The position numbers and the translations under genes are program-made. Source: Cannabis sativa (taxonomy: Eukaryota; Streptophyta; Magnoliopsida; Rosales; Cannabaceae). Taken from it: a DNA stretch of 64,000 bases. This document shows positions 12,390-24,478 of this stretch, piece by piece. Position 1 is the first letter of the stretch. Each line of letters begins with the position of its first letter. Where the stretch lies: NCBI RefSeq assembly GCF_029168945.1, contig NC_083602.1, forward strand, positions 64,872,600-64,936,599. The letters are read 5' to 3'. Under the pieces are notes generated by a model. It worked only from the letters and a program-made list of their open reading frames with translations. It had not been told where the DNA came from and ran no database searches.

Positions 12390-12486
12390 ATGGGCCTTCA
12401 CAATTGGGGTGGTTTGTGTGAGGGGGTGCTGGGTTCAGTATGTCGTACCCTTTTCTATGGCTCCCAACTCTCACACAAGGCCCAAA
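12390..12486 (-). ncRNA. Conserved leader stem-loop, E2 partial leader
   Basis: TGGGCCTT (12391-12398) can pair with AAGGCCCA (12478-12485); GTGTGAG pairs with CTCACAC. Same centre (GTATGTCGTACCC on the plus strand) as the other copies. Confidence 0.45.
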
Positions 12487-13950
12487 AGAGAGGAATTTAA
12501 CCTTAATAAGAACAACTGTTATTAATTGAATAAGCCCAATAACTAAATGGGCCTAAATAAATTCTATCAAGAACTATGATAATTTATTTTAGCAACAACA
12601 ACCTATATGTATCTATAATCAAATTAAACACATAGGGTCACACAGGCACACTTTGGATGGGTCCTATCATGTTGCTAGGTCATACACAGATGAAAGAAGA
12701 TTGTAAATTATACCTGTTACAAATTATTATCTTGACCAAGGGAGCCATCAGATCATTAGATCTGGCAAAAAGTAACCATGGCTATTTGCAATCAAGTAAT
12801 AATAGGTTTTGAAAACTTACACATAAGCTAAAACACATACTCCTGCAACAAGGTTAGCTGGATAGTTGGATGTAGGATTTATTTAATTTTAAATTAAATA
12901 TTTAATTTCGAAAATAATTAATTAAATAATAAAAAAAATTTCGAAAATTTAAAAAAAAAAATTTGAAAAAATTCGAAAATTAAAAAAAAAATTAAATTTA
13001 AAATTAAACCTACAATTTTGAAAAATTAGGTTTCAACCAACCTAAATATCATTTCAAAAATTTGCTAACTACTTTTAAATTTTAAATGTTATTTTAAAAA
13101 TAAAAACTAAATAAAAATTAGAAAAGATAAATGAAATATCTTTTCAGATTTTAAATTTAATTTAAATAAATAAAATAACAAAATATAAAAGTTAGCAAAA
13201 TATCTTACATCTATTTAAAATTACATGATTATAAATATCTTATTTTAAATTTAAATAAGGTCAAAATATCTAAAAAGATTTAATTTTTAAGAAAAATCTT
13301 AAAAGATAAGATATAATTAAAAATATCTTAAAAGATAAGATATTTTAAAAAATATCTTAAAAGATTTTATAAATATCTTATAAAATCTGACCTTAAATTT
13401 AAAAAAATAAGCTATAATCAAATTTAAAAATAAGATAGATTTTTAAGCAAGAAGATAGATACTAATTCTATTCAAATTCAAATTACACTAATATCTTGAA
13501 TTAAATTTAAAAAAATATTAAATTAATTCAAAATGATAATTAGAATTGAATTAGGAATAGTAATAGTATAAATACAAAACTAGACAAAAAATTGGAAGTT
13601 AATTCCATGAAAAAGCATGAAAAATTGAAGAAAAACAAAAAATTTCGAAACTGTACGGACAGATTTGCGATCGCAGGAAAATATCAGCAGAGCCCCGATT
13701 TTTTTCAAATCTTCAAAAAATCATAACTAATTCAAATAAAATCCAAATTAAGTTCTGTAAAAAGCTAACTTGGTTAATTTTTTCCATACTATCCAATAAA
13801 AATAATTCCAGAGATAAAATCGCAATTATTTTTCACGAAAATTTCACAAACATCAATCAATCATCAAATAACACTCAATACAACATGATACCATCCAAAG
13901 AACATACAAACAATCGTTTTAAAGTCCAAATTTCTTGCAAGTAAATCAAT

Positions 13951-13971
13951 TACCATGGCTCTGATACCAGT
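13951..13971 (-). other. Primer-binding site of E2 5' LTR
   Basis: Minus strand ACTGGTATCAGAGCCATGG immediately follows the LTR end at 13972. This is the usual plant copia site complementary to the 3' end of initiator Met tRNA. Confidence 0.85.
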
Positions 13972-15873
13972 TGTTGGAAATTATTTTACCAGGATCTTAG
14001 ATCTACTCAGAAGTATGTTTATTAACACCCTAAATATGAACTTTCTAAAACGATGAAATAAACACATATAAAGTTTAAGAAACCTTACATTGGGTGCAGC
14101 GGAATATAATGACTCCTTCCGTTCAGATATCTAGCCCTTGATTCCTTTCTGTAGCAGAGCATTATCAATATCTGAACCTGGATCTCTTTCTCTGAATCTT
14201 TGATGCTGAATCTCCTTTGCTGATGATCTTTCTTCACGATCTTCCTCACTATGATTGAGGTATTGCTTGATGTGTGTGGGCACTACTCTAATCACTAAGG
14301 ATTTCGAAATTCAAAGGAAGAAGAAAGAAGAAGTGGTAGCTAAAGATAGGGAGAGAGAAAGCTCAGTTTTCTGAAATTAGAAGAAGTCAGAAGAAAAGTG
14401 TTATTTTCCTGAAGCCTTCACTATCTATTTATAGCATTCCACTAGAGTTAGATTTGAATTATATGGCATTAAAATAATGAAAAAATCAATTTAAAATAGC
14501 TACATAGGTGGCCGGCCATAGCATTAGTGGATTGGGCCTTGGGCTTTGCAATTTTGCAATTTTAACACCTTTTGTATCTGATTTTCTCAAAAATGCCAAT
14601 TTCCTAATTCAACCATTTAAATGCCAATTCTAACTATTTAATAACTATAAATAATTATTAAATAATATTGTCATTTATCATATTTATTAATTGAACCAGA
14701 CAAAGTATCATAATTAACAAATATGCCCCTATAAACTCTTTCTTTACAATTTCGCCCTTACTTAGTGAAAATTTCACAAATAGACATAGTCTAATTCGTG
14801 AATTATAATTGATTAATCAAAACCAATTACATGAGTCTTACAAGCAATATTATCTCAACTAGTGGGGGGACCATGGGTCTATATAACCGAGCTTCCAATA
14901 AGTAGATCAAGAATTTAGCACTAAAATTCACTAACTTATTAATTCTTCGTTGAATCCACGCATAGAATTTAGAATTGCACTCTCAGTATATAGAATGCTC
15001 TATATGTTCCACCGTATAGACACATCATTAGTTATCCATTGTTATAATCCTAATGTGATCAATGATCCTCTATATGAATGATCTACACTGTAAAGGGATT
15101 AGATTACCGTTACACCCTACAATGTATTTATTCCTTAAAACACTTGACCCCGTATAAATGATATTTCAGCTTATGTGAAATGAGTAGTCCACCATTTATG
15201 TTCGTTTGGTCAAGCTCGAAGGAGATCATCCTTTGCTTACTATTCGCCAGATAGAAGCTATAGATTCCATGTTTATGCTAGCGCTCCCACTCAATTGCAC
15301 TACCGTGTTCCCAAAATGTACGTATCACCCTGACCTAAAAGTAGGCTTAACTAACAAATCAAAGAACACGAATAGCCTTTCAAGATTGAGCCTAATCATA
15401 ACAGGATTAAGATGATTTGATATAGGATCAAATAGGCGATATTGACTTGAATAGATTTTACGGTAAGTTTAATAAATCTAAGTCAAAGTTCAATATCGGT
15501 CCCTTCCGATGCATACTCCATGCATCCAACTTGAGCTTTACTTTAACCAATATTCTGGAAAGAACATAGCATTTCTCCAAATGCAAGTAAACTCTTGTTG
15601 TAGATTATCATATCAGTAAAACCCTGTGTGTGATAAATCTAGGAAACTTTATTCACATAGTCATGTTTACTTTCCAAAGTGTTGACAACACAATAAACAG
15701 GATCAAGTATGTGAAAAGGGTTTAAGATGAATTTATAAATCAAATAGACAAGCAATTGATAAAGTGAACCAAAACATACACAAATGAATGAAAAATACTT
15801 TTGTTTCTTTATTGATGTTAAATAAAATAGATTACATTGAAATGGAGTTTTATTTAGGGCATAAAACCCAACA
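13972..15873 (-). mobile_element. E2 5' LTR
   Basis: 1902 bp, TGTTGG to CCAACA on the plus strand. The inverted TATA is at 14426-14433. It looks mosaic: its first ~200 bp (plus-strand 15680-15873) match the 886-2720 LTR, while its promoter and U5 side match the solo LTR 6397-8290 and E4. It carries an extra ~55 bp around 15088-15145 absent from 886-2720. Confidence 0.88.
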
Positions 15874-15967
15874 ATATATTTGTTCATGATTATAGTGTCG
15901 TCAGCACAGTGGAATATAATCATGATTATATGTTCAAAAATTTAATTCCCATGATTTCTCAGTTCGA
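15874..15967 (+). mobile_element. E1 5' LTR, part 2 of 3
   Basis: A 94-bp island between E2 and E3. Starts with the second ATATA copy and continues TTTGTTCATGATTATAGTGT as in uninterrupted LTRs (for example 16110-16130). Contains the perfect palindrome ATAATCATGATTAT (15916-15929). Ends CAGTTCGA where E3 enters; the LTR resumes with TTCACTGG at 26355. Confidence 0.85.
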
Positions 15968-17948
15968 TGTTGGGTCTTGTGCCCTAAATAAAACCCATTT
16001 CAATATAATCAGATTTACTAATAAATATTAGAAATAACATTTTATGTTGCATGGTTCACATGATTTATTTCATGATTATAAATTATGTTAAGTCCAGAAC
16101 ATATATATTTGTTAATGATTATAGTGTTGTCAGCACAGCGGAATATAATCTTGATTATATGTTCGAAAGTTTAATTCCCTGATTTGTCAGTTCGAAAGTC
16201 CAGAACATATGTATTTGTTAATGATTATAGTGTTGTCAGCACAGCGGAACATAATCTTGATTATATGTTTGAAAGTTTAATTCCCTGATTTTTCAGTTCA
16301 GTGGATTTAGACTGGCATGATAATCAGCGGTAGGTATTCTTACACTTTGGATAAGTGTTATGTCCTTTCCAAGTCATTGGCAAAGTTTACCAGTATCAAA
16401 TGTATGGAGTATACATCGGAAGGGACCGATATTGAACTTTGATTAGATATGTTAAATTTACCGTAATATCTATTCAATTCAATATCACCTAGTTGATCCT
16501 AGATCAAATTATCTTAATCCTGATATGATTAGGTTCGATCTCAATAGTATTATACATGTTCTTTGATTTGTTAGTTAAGCCTACTTTTGGGTCATGGTGA
16601 TACATACATTTTGGGAACATGATAGTGCAATTCAGTGGGGGCGTTAAACATAGATATGCAATCTATAACTTCTATAGGTATTTAGAAGTGAAACAGTGAT
16701 TTCCTTCGAGCTTGGCTAAACAGAGATAAATGGTTGAGTACTCATTTCACTTCGCTGAAATATCATTTATACGGAGCTAAGTGTTTTAAGGATAAAATAC
16801 ATTGAAGGGTGTAACGGTAATTTAGTCCCTATACAATATAGATCATCTATTAGAGGATCATTGATCAAATTGGGATTATAACAATGGATAATTAATAGCG
16901 TATCTATATCCTGGAACATATAGAGCGTTCTATATGACTGAGAGTGCGATTCCAAGTTCTATTCGTGGATGCAACAAGGAATTAATAAGTCAGTGGATTT
17001 ACTTGATAAATTCTTGGTCTGCTTATTGGAAGCTCGATTATATAGGCCCATGGTCCCCATACTAGTTGAGACCATACTGCTTGTAAGACTCAGTTAATTG
17101 ATTTGGATTAATCAATTATTCATTCTAAAATTAGACTATGTCTAGTTTATGAATTTTCACTAAGCAAGGGCAAAATTGTAAGAAAAGAGTTTCTAGGGTA
17201 CATTTGTTAGTTAAGAGACTTTGGTTAGTCTAATTAATAAATATATTAAATGACAATATTATTTAACAATTAATTTTTAGTTATTAAATAATTGGAATTG
17301 GCATTTAAATGGTTGAATTTAAAAATTGGCATTTTTGAGAAAATGAGATGCAGAAATGATAAAACAGCAAAATTGCATAAGTGAGGCCCAATATCCAAAG
17401 CCCAGGCCGGCCACTAGTGTAGGCTTTTATCATTTATTTTTTTTATTATTTTAATGCCAAATAATTGTAACCTAACCCTAGGTGGCATCCTATAAATAGG
17501 TAGTGATGGCTTCAGGAAAAAGATATATGATGTATCTCATTCCTTCAGAGAAAAATTCTAAGCCTTCTACCTATACCATAGTCGCCACCCTCTTCCTCTC
17601 TTTTCTTCTTCAATTGTTCAGCCTTGAGTGAATGAGTGAGTTCCCACACACATCAAGTGGTATCTTAATCATAGTGTGGAAGATTGTGAAGAATCCAATC
17701 AAGAAGAAGGAGAATCAGCATCAACGAACGAGAGAAAGAGATCCAGGTTCAGATCTTGATAATGCTCTGCTACCAAAAGGAATCAACGGCTAGAGATCTG
17801 AACGGAAGGAGTCATTATATTCCGCTGCACCCAATGTAAGGTTTTCTTAAACCCTTATGTGTTTATTTCATTGTTTTAGAATTCATATTAGCATGTTAAT
17901 GAAACATAATTGTTAGTAAATCTAGAGCTTGGGAAAATATTTCCAACA
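15968..17948 (+). mobile_element. E3 5' LTR
   Basis: 1981 bp from TGTTGGG to CCAACA. It is 105 bp longer than the 3' copy, explained by a tandem duplication at 16091-16302. TATA box TATAAATA at 17491-17498. Confidence 0.92.
16091..16302 (+). repeat. 106-bp tandem duplication in E3 5' LTR
   Basis: Two copies, 16091-16196 and 16197-16302, each from AGTCCAGAACAT to the CAGTTC region. The E3 3' LTR has one copy, so the duplication arose after insertion or was not copied to the other end. The same stretch is where E1 LTRs were invaded. Confidence 0.85.
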
Positions 17949-17964
17949 ACTGGTATCAGAGCCA
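17949..17964 (+). other. E3 primer-binding site
   Basis: ACTGGTATCAGAGCCA directly after the LTR end; matches the initiator Met tRNA site. Confidence 0.85.
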
Positions 17965-20900
17965 GGTTAATGATTTACTTTCATGAAATATGAATTAAAA
18001 CGATGTTATGTGTTGATTTGGATGGCTTCATGTGGTTTATGTTATTTGATGAATGTATGTGTTGTACAAAATTTTTTCCACGAATTTTTTTTTTCTGTTT
18101 TTGAAAATATTTTATTTGTATTCCTTGTGAAAAATTAAGCAATTTTTATTTTTACGGAACTTAATTCCGATAAAAATTGAGAAATTTATGAATTTTGAAA
18201 AAATCGTGATTCAATGGTGTCAAACATGGTGCTCGCACGCACTAGGTGTTCGGACAAGACACCATTACGCGCGCGTGGGCTCAGACATCACCTTTTCTAA
18301 AGCCGTGTCCGCCCGAAGATCACCCTGAAGATCCGCCCAGACGAAAACCTACACGACGCCGAGGTTTCCTGCCCACGACAACCTGCAGCTTCCATTCTAC
18401 GCGCGCACCTGGGCAATTTGTAGCCTCATGGGGGTTGCACGTGCAGCCTCCTGGGCAGCACACTCCCAAAACCCGATTTTCATGGGATTTCCCGAAATTC
18501 GATTTTTCCAATTTTCAAACCCTAAATTTAAAATAAAATATTATTTTTAAATATATTTGAACTTAAATATCATATTTTAAATTAATAATATTTATTTTTT
18601 AATAGATTATTATTAATTTTGATATTTTGAGGTTTAAATTTAAAAGTTGATTATTTTATTTTTTAAATTATGGTCAGATTTAAAAATTTGTTAATTTCTT
18701 TAATATTTATATTTTATTTAATTATAAGATTAGATATTTTGATACTTAACATATTTTAAATTAAAAGATAACTTTATCTTTTTTTGTTTGAAATATTATA
18801 TTAAAATTATCTTATATGACAAATTAAATAATTAATAAATTTGAAATTAACCTAGATATTTTTATAGATATTTTAACCATAATATTTTCCAATTCAAAAT
18901 GTTGTTATTTTCTTAAATATTTAATTATTTATAAATTATAAGTTTAAAAATGATATTATACTATTTTATATCATTTTACTTATTAGAAATTTATAAATTA
19001 TATTTTAAATATTTAAATAACTTAGATATTTTTGTAGAAATTTGAATTATGCTTAATTTAAGATATTTTGACATATAATTAGGATAATTATTATTTATTT
19101 ATTATTTTATTCTTAAAATAATAATTATCTAACCACATCTATTTTAAAATTGGTTTATTTTATTATTTTAATTTTATTAAATTATAAGATTAGAAGATGA
19201 TATTGAAGATATTTTTTTTTTCAAATCATTTATCTTATTTGATATTTAATTTAATTTGATAAAAATAATTCAAATAAACCTAGATATTTTAAATTAGTTT
19301 TCAATTTTGAATTTTAAATTTTGATGACATATTTAAGGGTTGTTTTTAACAACCCTAAATTTTTCAAAATTTAGTTGGTTAGTTTAAGAATAATAATTTA
19401 ATTGCATTAATATCTTATTTCACATTTGTTACATGGACAATGTTTGTTTAATTTTATATTGTTTATTCAAAAAAAAAAATAAAATTAACAAACCTATTAT
19501 TTATTTGATCTAAATTGCTATGATTACCTTGTTGACAGATCCAATGATCTGATTTTAATCATAGTGCAATTGTCAATAGATCTTATAAATAATTTGTAAC
19601 AGGTAAATTTTGTACTTCTTTCATCTGTGTAAACCTAGTAACATGATAGGGCCCATCCAAATCATTTGACCTGTGTGAGCCTATATGTTTGCTATTGGGC
19701 TTAGATGCATATAGGAAGCCCATTTAAGTTGTACTAAGTAAATGGACTAGGTTGCTAAAATAAATTTTAAGATAAGTAAATTTATTTAGGCCCAATTAAA
19801 ATTGGGCTTATTCAATGAATAACAATTGTTTATTTAAAGGTTAAATTCCTCTCCTTTGGGTCTTGTGTGAGAGTTAGGGGGCCAATAGCAGTGGGTACGA
19901 CATACTGAACCCAGCCCGCCCTCACATGAACTTTCCCAATTGTGAAGGCCCATTTGCCTTATTTAAATAATTGTATTAGGTAATTATATTAGTCTAACCT
20001 AATTAAAATTGAATTAGCAACATAATTAACTTTTAAAATATATGAAATTTATTTTTCATTTTAATATTTTAAAGTTAATTTTAGAAAAACACTTAGTTAA
20101 TGATATATATTTTAGATAGTTATTTCTAGTACTAATTATATTTTCTAATAATTAATTAGGAAAATAATTTAAGTTGTAAATTAATTATTTATTTTAATTA
20201 ATTTTGGACCAACTTAATTATACAATATTTTTCCTAGTATTAAATTAGAACTAATAATTAAGTTTTCTTATACTTAATTATTTAATTTAATAAATTTAAT
20301 TAAATTGAAAATTAAATATTTAAGTTGATTTCATTCTTAATACTTAAATATTATTATTTTAATGATATTTAATTAAATAGAAAATTATTTTAAGTTTTCA
20401 AATCTTATTTCAGAATAACTTAAATTTGAATAATTTTCAAAATATATTTTATTTTATTTTATTAATCATTTTTTTTATTTTTGAAATTGCATCTTTTATT
20501 TAAATGCAGAAAAATTTCGAATTTTATTTGAAAAATAGATTAAAGTTAAAAATTATTAATTTTAATTTTGGACCAACTTAAATCAGTGATTTTTTTTTTC
20601 ATTAAATGATTAATTAAAATAAATGAATTAAAATATATTATAATTAGAAAATGAATTAATTAGTCAATGAAAGTCTATATAGATATTATCTGTTTTGCTT
20701 GAAGTATTTTTCTAGTGATATTTAACTAAATAGAAAATTAATATTTAAGTTGATACTTAATCATGATACTTAAATATTTGAAATTTTTCTTAAATATTTA
20801 ATTAAATAGGAAAATTATATTTTTTGTTGAAAATTAATTTTTATTAATTAATTTTGGGCCAACATAAAATTAGAATAATTTTTCCAGGATTTATTTTAAT

Positions 20901-22534
20901 TTTATTTCAAGAGCAATTTTGAAAATTGTATTCTTATATACTTCAATTTTTCGAAATGCAATATATATTTATAGAAAATTAAATTTGAGTTGTAAATTAA
21001 TTTAAATTAATTTTGATACAACTTAAATTGAATAATTTTTCTAAATATTTATTGGAAATTATTATTAAGATGGAAATAATTTATTTTATTTTCATATCCA
21101 TCTAAGTATAATTTATTAAATTTTAAATTAAAATTTATACTTAGAATTTTATTCTAAATTTGAAATTTAATTAAATAAATATATATTAAAATAAATAGAC
21201 TAAAATAAATATAAAAGAAAATACAACTATTTAAAATAATGAGCTCGTAGTTATAAGGATATTCGATCTCCATTGTTGGTCTTACAATAGTTAAATTTTT
21301 TCAATATAACCTCAAGACGCTAGACTTCGTCCCCCTTATGGATGGTTATTCGTTGAACGCAACCGTAAGATCTCATTTGATAAGTGTTTTGTAAGTTTTC
21401 GTCTCTATTAGACTCTCCTCTACAGTGACTACTTAGAGATCAACTTATAAAACATGAAACAATGGTGGAAGATCATAAAATAAGATAACCTTGACCCTCG
21501 CTTACCGGGATAGCGTTGGATTCTTATTTTGATCGAATAAAAGGTTGCTAGAATGGTTTGCATTTTAGATGAGCTGACAACTCTATTCAATGAATGATAT
21601 TTTGACTCTCGCCTATCGGGACACTGTATCAGTTTGTTGGAAACCTTAGAAATTATTTAAGATATGCTTCTTTTGTATTTTCACATGTCTTTGTTATTTC
21701 CTAAATGTTTAATAATTTCTGAATTGTGTGTGAATTTATATTGAACCATGTTATTTTTCTGTTATTAGTTGTAGTTTAATTTCGAATCTTCATTGTTGGT
21801 CTAACTTGGCTTGTTGTTCTAATGGGACAAATTCCTAATGGATTGTCATCCATAGACAAACATAATAGTGTTAGATCTCGATAGAGAAATATTGTAAATG
21901 CAATATCTAGCTGTTCATCAATTGATGACACCTTAGACTAGTATTTACAATATGAAACAAGAAGATTATATAAATAAGAATAACTTTGACTCTCGCTAAT
22001 CGGAGCATCGTTGGATTCTTATTTAAATTCAAAATTATCCTTATTCCTCTTAGCTTATTCATTTCGAATTAGCTCAATATTATAACATTGGATAAATGAG
22101 TTATAAATCATATAATGTCATTCTATTTTCTCTTAAGAAATTGAATTGCGCACATAATTATATTCCTGACATTCTATCCTCAAATGATATAAATCCTCAA
22201 TCTTAGAATATTTACTTTAGGCAAATCAGACTTAGAGTTAAATGAGTAGTGGTGGTCCAAGAAAGAAGAATTACGCATTATATTTGGTATAAATTTAAGT
22301 CTTTGACTTTAAATTTTAGATTCCAAGTAGAAATTTTTTTTATTTTATTTCCAGAATACAATACAGTTACACTTTCACAAGTGTTTAATATCCATTTTCT
22401 GTCAATGGATTCAAACTGTATATTTAAGTATGGAATATGAGTTTAGTATTCTGTGACCGGGATCCACTTGCACTATTCTAAGAACTCTTTGATGTAACTA
22501 AACCAAAGTCATCAAAAGACACAACCACATTTTA
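17965..22534 (+). other. E3 non-coding leader
   Basis: About 4.6 kb, mostly AT-rich with no credible gene. A G+C-rich patch near the primer site (about 18225-18490) yields short chance open frames on both strands. Conserved stem-loop at 19856-19953. GACTCTCGCCTA-type motifs at 21493-21504, 21604-21615 and 21988-21999. The block 21250-21540 is repeated in diverged form about 500 bp downstream, where gag would be expected. Confidence 0.7.
19856..19953 (+). ncRNA. Conserved leader stem-loop, E3
   Basis: TGGGTCTT (19857-19864) can pair with AAGGCCCA using one G-U pair, and TGTGAG with CTCACA. The T in place of C leaves the stem pairable in RNA. Centre GTGGGTACGACATACTGAAC is as in the other copies. 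Confidence 0.45.
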
Positions 22535-24465
22535 GTATCTATGGCATTTGTATCTTGTTCATAGTGGTTTTGACAAGATCATTCTCTGCAAAGAGTCAAT
22601 ATGCCTATATCCACTGAAAGTATAATCATCTCATTTGTAGATGGATGTACATTCAGGGGTGGATATGAGTTTTCGTTATATTCTTTAAGACGATCACTCA
22701 AGATTTTAACTTATGCAAAGAAATTTGAAATGTTTGAAAAATATCATGAATTTCTAGCAATGGTGAAAAACCATTAAGGTAAGTGGTTAAAGATCTTGCG
22801 AACTGATAGGGGTGGAGAAATATTTAGTAGATATGCAGTTCAAAGATCATTAAGTTGATTTTTGAATTATATCAAAACTTATCTCCCCAAAAATTTGATT
22901 TGCATATTGATGATTAGTTACTAGTCGTTGCCTAAGTCCTTCTAGGGATATACCCTAGTGATAGGAAAAATTTCAGAATGATGGAATGGTTGTGTACTTA
23001 GTATAAACCATTACTAGATTCATGGATGACCTAATAGAAATCTTAAGAAAGGCTAAAACTGTTAACTGAGGTTTGGGTGTTTGTTAGCTATTCCAAGTGA
23101 TTAGGGGTGGACCATCCCATAGTCATTAGATAAGAAAGTGTTTGTTTAAACAAATACAACTTTTCTAAGAAAATGGCTAAGTCAGAAAAGAAAGTAGCAA
23201 ATAGAGGAGATAATTTTCTTGATTCCAAAAGTGTTCCATCATCTTATTCTTTATAAGATGGTCCCACTGCCTCTGTTGTTTTAACACAACTAAAGAGGTC
23301 AATATCATTTAGTTTTCTTAGACATAATTCACGGTACCTTGTCGTAGTGGGAGAGTTTCAAGGAACTCACCCTATTATGACTTGGAAGACACTAGTGATT
23401 AAAATCCATTGTGAGTTTAAACAAGTAATAGATTATCAGAATAAGAAACTAAGAAGTAAAGCCAAGAGAACTATGGTCAAAACCATTCATATGGAACAAC
23501 CAAAAGTTTTCCATTACAAGGACAAGAAAGGAAATTTTCGTTTGTAAGTCTATTCAATGGACTTAACAAAACTTCCTGTTCCTAGTATTATAGGTTTGAG
23601 TTTATCTAAACCTATGGCTTATGGTATACCTGGTTAATTACTTACTCTAGTGCAAGCAACTTACTTTAGTAAGATGCTGAAGCATTTTCTTTTCTAATGG
23701 CAATCTATAGAAGCTTCTCGACTTCTAGACATAGATTTTATTTATCTAAGGAAAAGTCTCAACTATTCCAGAAAAGATAAAGCCATGAAAGAATTTCTTG
23801 AATCAACAGTGAGAGGTCTCAGATATGCTTTAGTATGCCTCAGACCAGACACCTGCTGTTGAGTGGGAGTAATGAGTAGGTATCAGATTAATCCAGGAAA
23901 GGAACATTGGAAGACAATCAAGTGAATATTAAGATTAAGAAGAGGAACTATATGTTAGTCGATAAGGGTGTATTTAATACTCTTAGACTACACCAAATCA
24001 GATTTCTAGACTTGCATTAGTGCTAGAAAGTCTGCTGATGAGATGGTGATTACTCTGGGGGTGGAGTAGTGATTTTGGAGAAGTGTAAAAACCTATCTGA
24101 AGTCTCTAAGTATACCAGAGAGAGACTAAATGTTAAAGTTGTAGGAAAGGTACTTATTCAGTCTAAGGAAAGTTCTATACATTTTTGGCACTGTTCCAAC
24201 ATTTTTTAATTACTAGTGTTACTTCCCGACTAACACAAAAGTAGTTGCCAATAGTAAAGAATCCAGTATCCCAAGAGAGTAGACATATAGAGAGGAATTT
24301 CACAATATCAAGGATTTTGTGATTAAGGAAATGTAATGGTGTAGGAAAAGTTGTGTTCAATTCAACCTGTCAGATCTTATTACGGAGAGTTTACTACATA
24401 CTACACTTGATTTGTATATCAAGGTGTTGAGATTATTTGAAATGCACTTTTTGTTTTATATTAGT
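22535..24465 (+). pseudogene. Fossil copia pol (E3)
   Basis: Detectable by alignment with the intact E2 pol at DNA level: the pre-integrase region (CTATGGCATTTGTATCTTG near 22537), the integrase segment (CTTGCGAACTGATAGGGGTG at about 22794), and RT/RNase H tracts to TTTTGGAGAAGTGTAAAA near 24072. Stops and indels are frequent in all frames; an extra A in GGAGAAATA (E2 has GGAGAATAT) breaks the integrase frame. The same lesion is found in E4 and E1, so it predates their spread. No functional product is possible. Confidence 0.8.
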
Positions 24466-24478
24466 TCAAGTGGGAGTT
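24465..24478 (+). other. E3 polypurine tract
   Basis: CAAGTGGGAGTT immediately before TGTTGGG of the 3' LTR. Confidence 0.8.

Larger units (their letters stand above)
12315..13971 (-). other. Second, partial leader of E2
   Basis: Minus-strand leader starting at the primer site (13951-13971) and ending at the junction 12314/12315. Contains the conserved stem-loop (12390-12486). It is closest to the E4 leader (shared ATTTGCGATCGCAG and GTCCGTACAG-type wording near 13650-13690 and 31230-31260), not to the neighbouring E2 leader. Non-coding. Confidence 0.7.
886..15873 (-). mobile_element. Copia element E2, composite, minus strand, nearly intact gag-pol
   Basis: Bounded by TGTTGG at 886 and CCAACA at 15871-15873 and flanked by the 5-bp repeat ATATA (881-885, 15874-15878). 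Read on the minus strand: 5' LTR (15873-13972), primer site, part of a leader (13971-12315), a truncated LTR (12314-11172), second primer site, full leader (11171-8291), solo-LTR insertion (8290-6397), gag-protease, integrase-RT-RNase H, polypurine tract, 3' LTR (2720-886). It therefore has three LTRs: a tandem-type structure that lost the first unit's gag-pol and the front of the middle LTR. The order protease, integrase, RT, RNase H is that of Ty1/copia. Confidence 0.85.

Noticed and set aside
18246..18536. Open frames in the G+C-rich patch after the E3 primer site (and the similar ones at 28231-28569 and 10667-10897)
   Set aside because: Not shared in frame among elements, no domain, open on both strands; explained by base composition.
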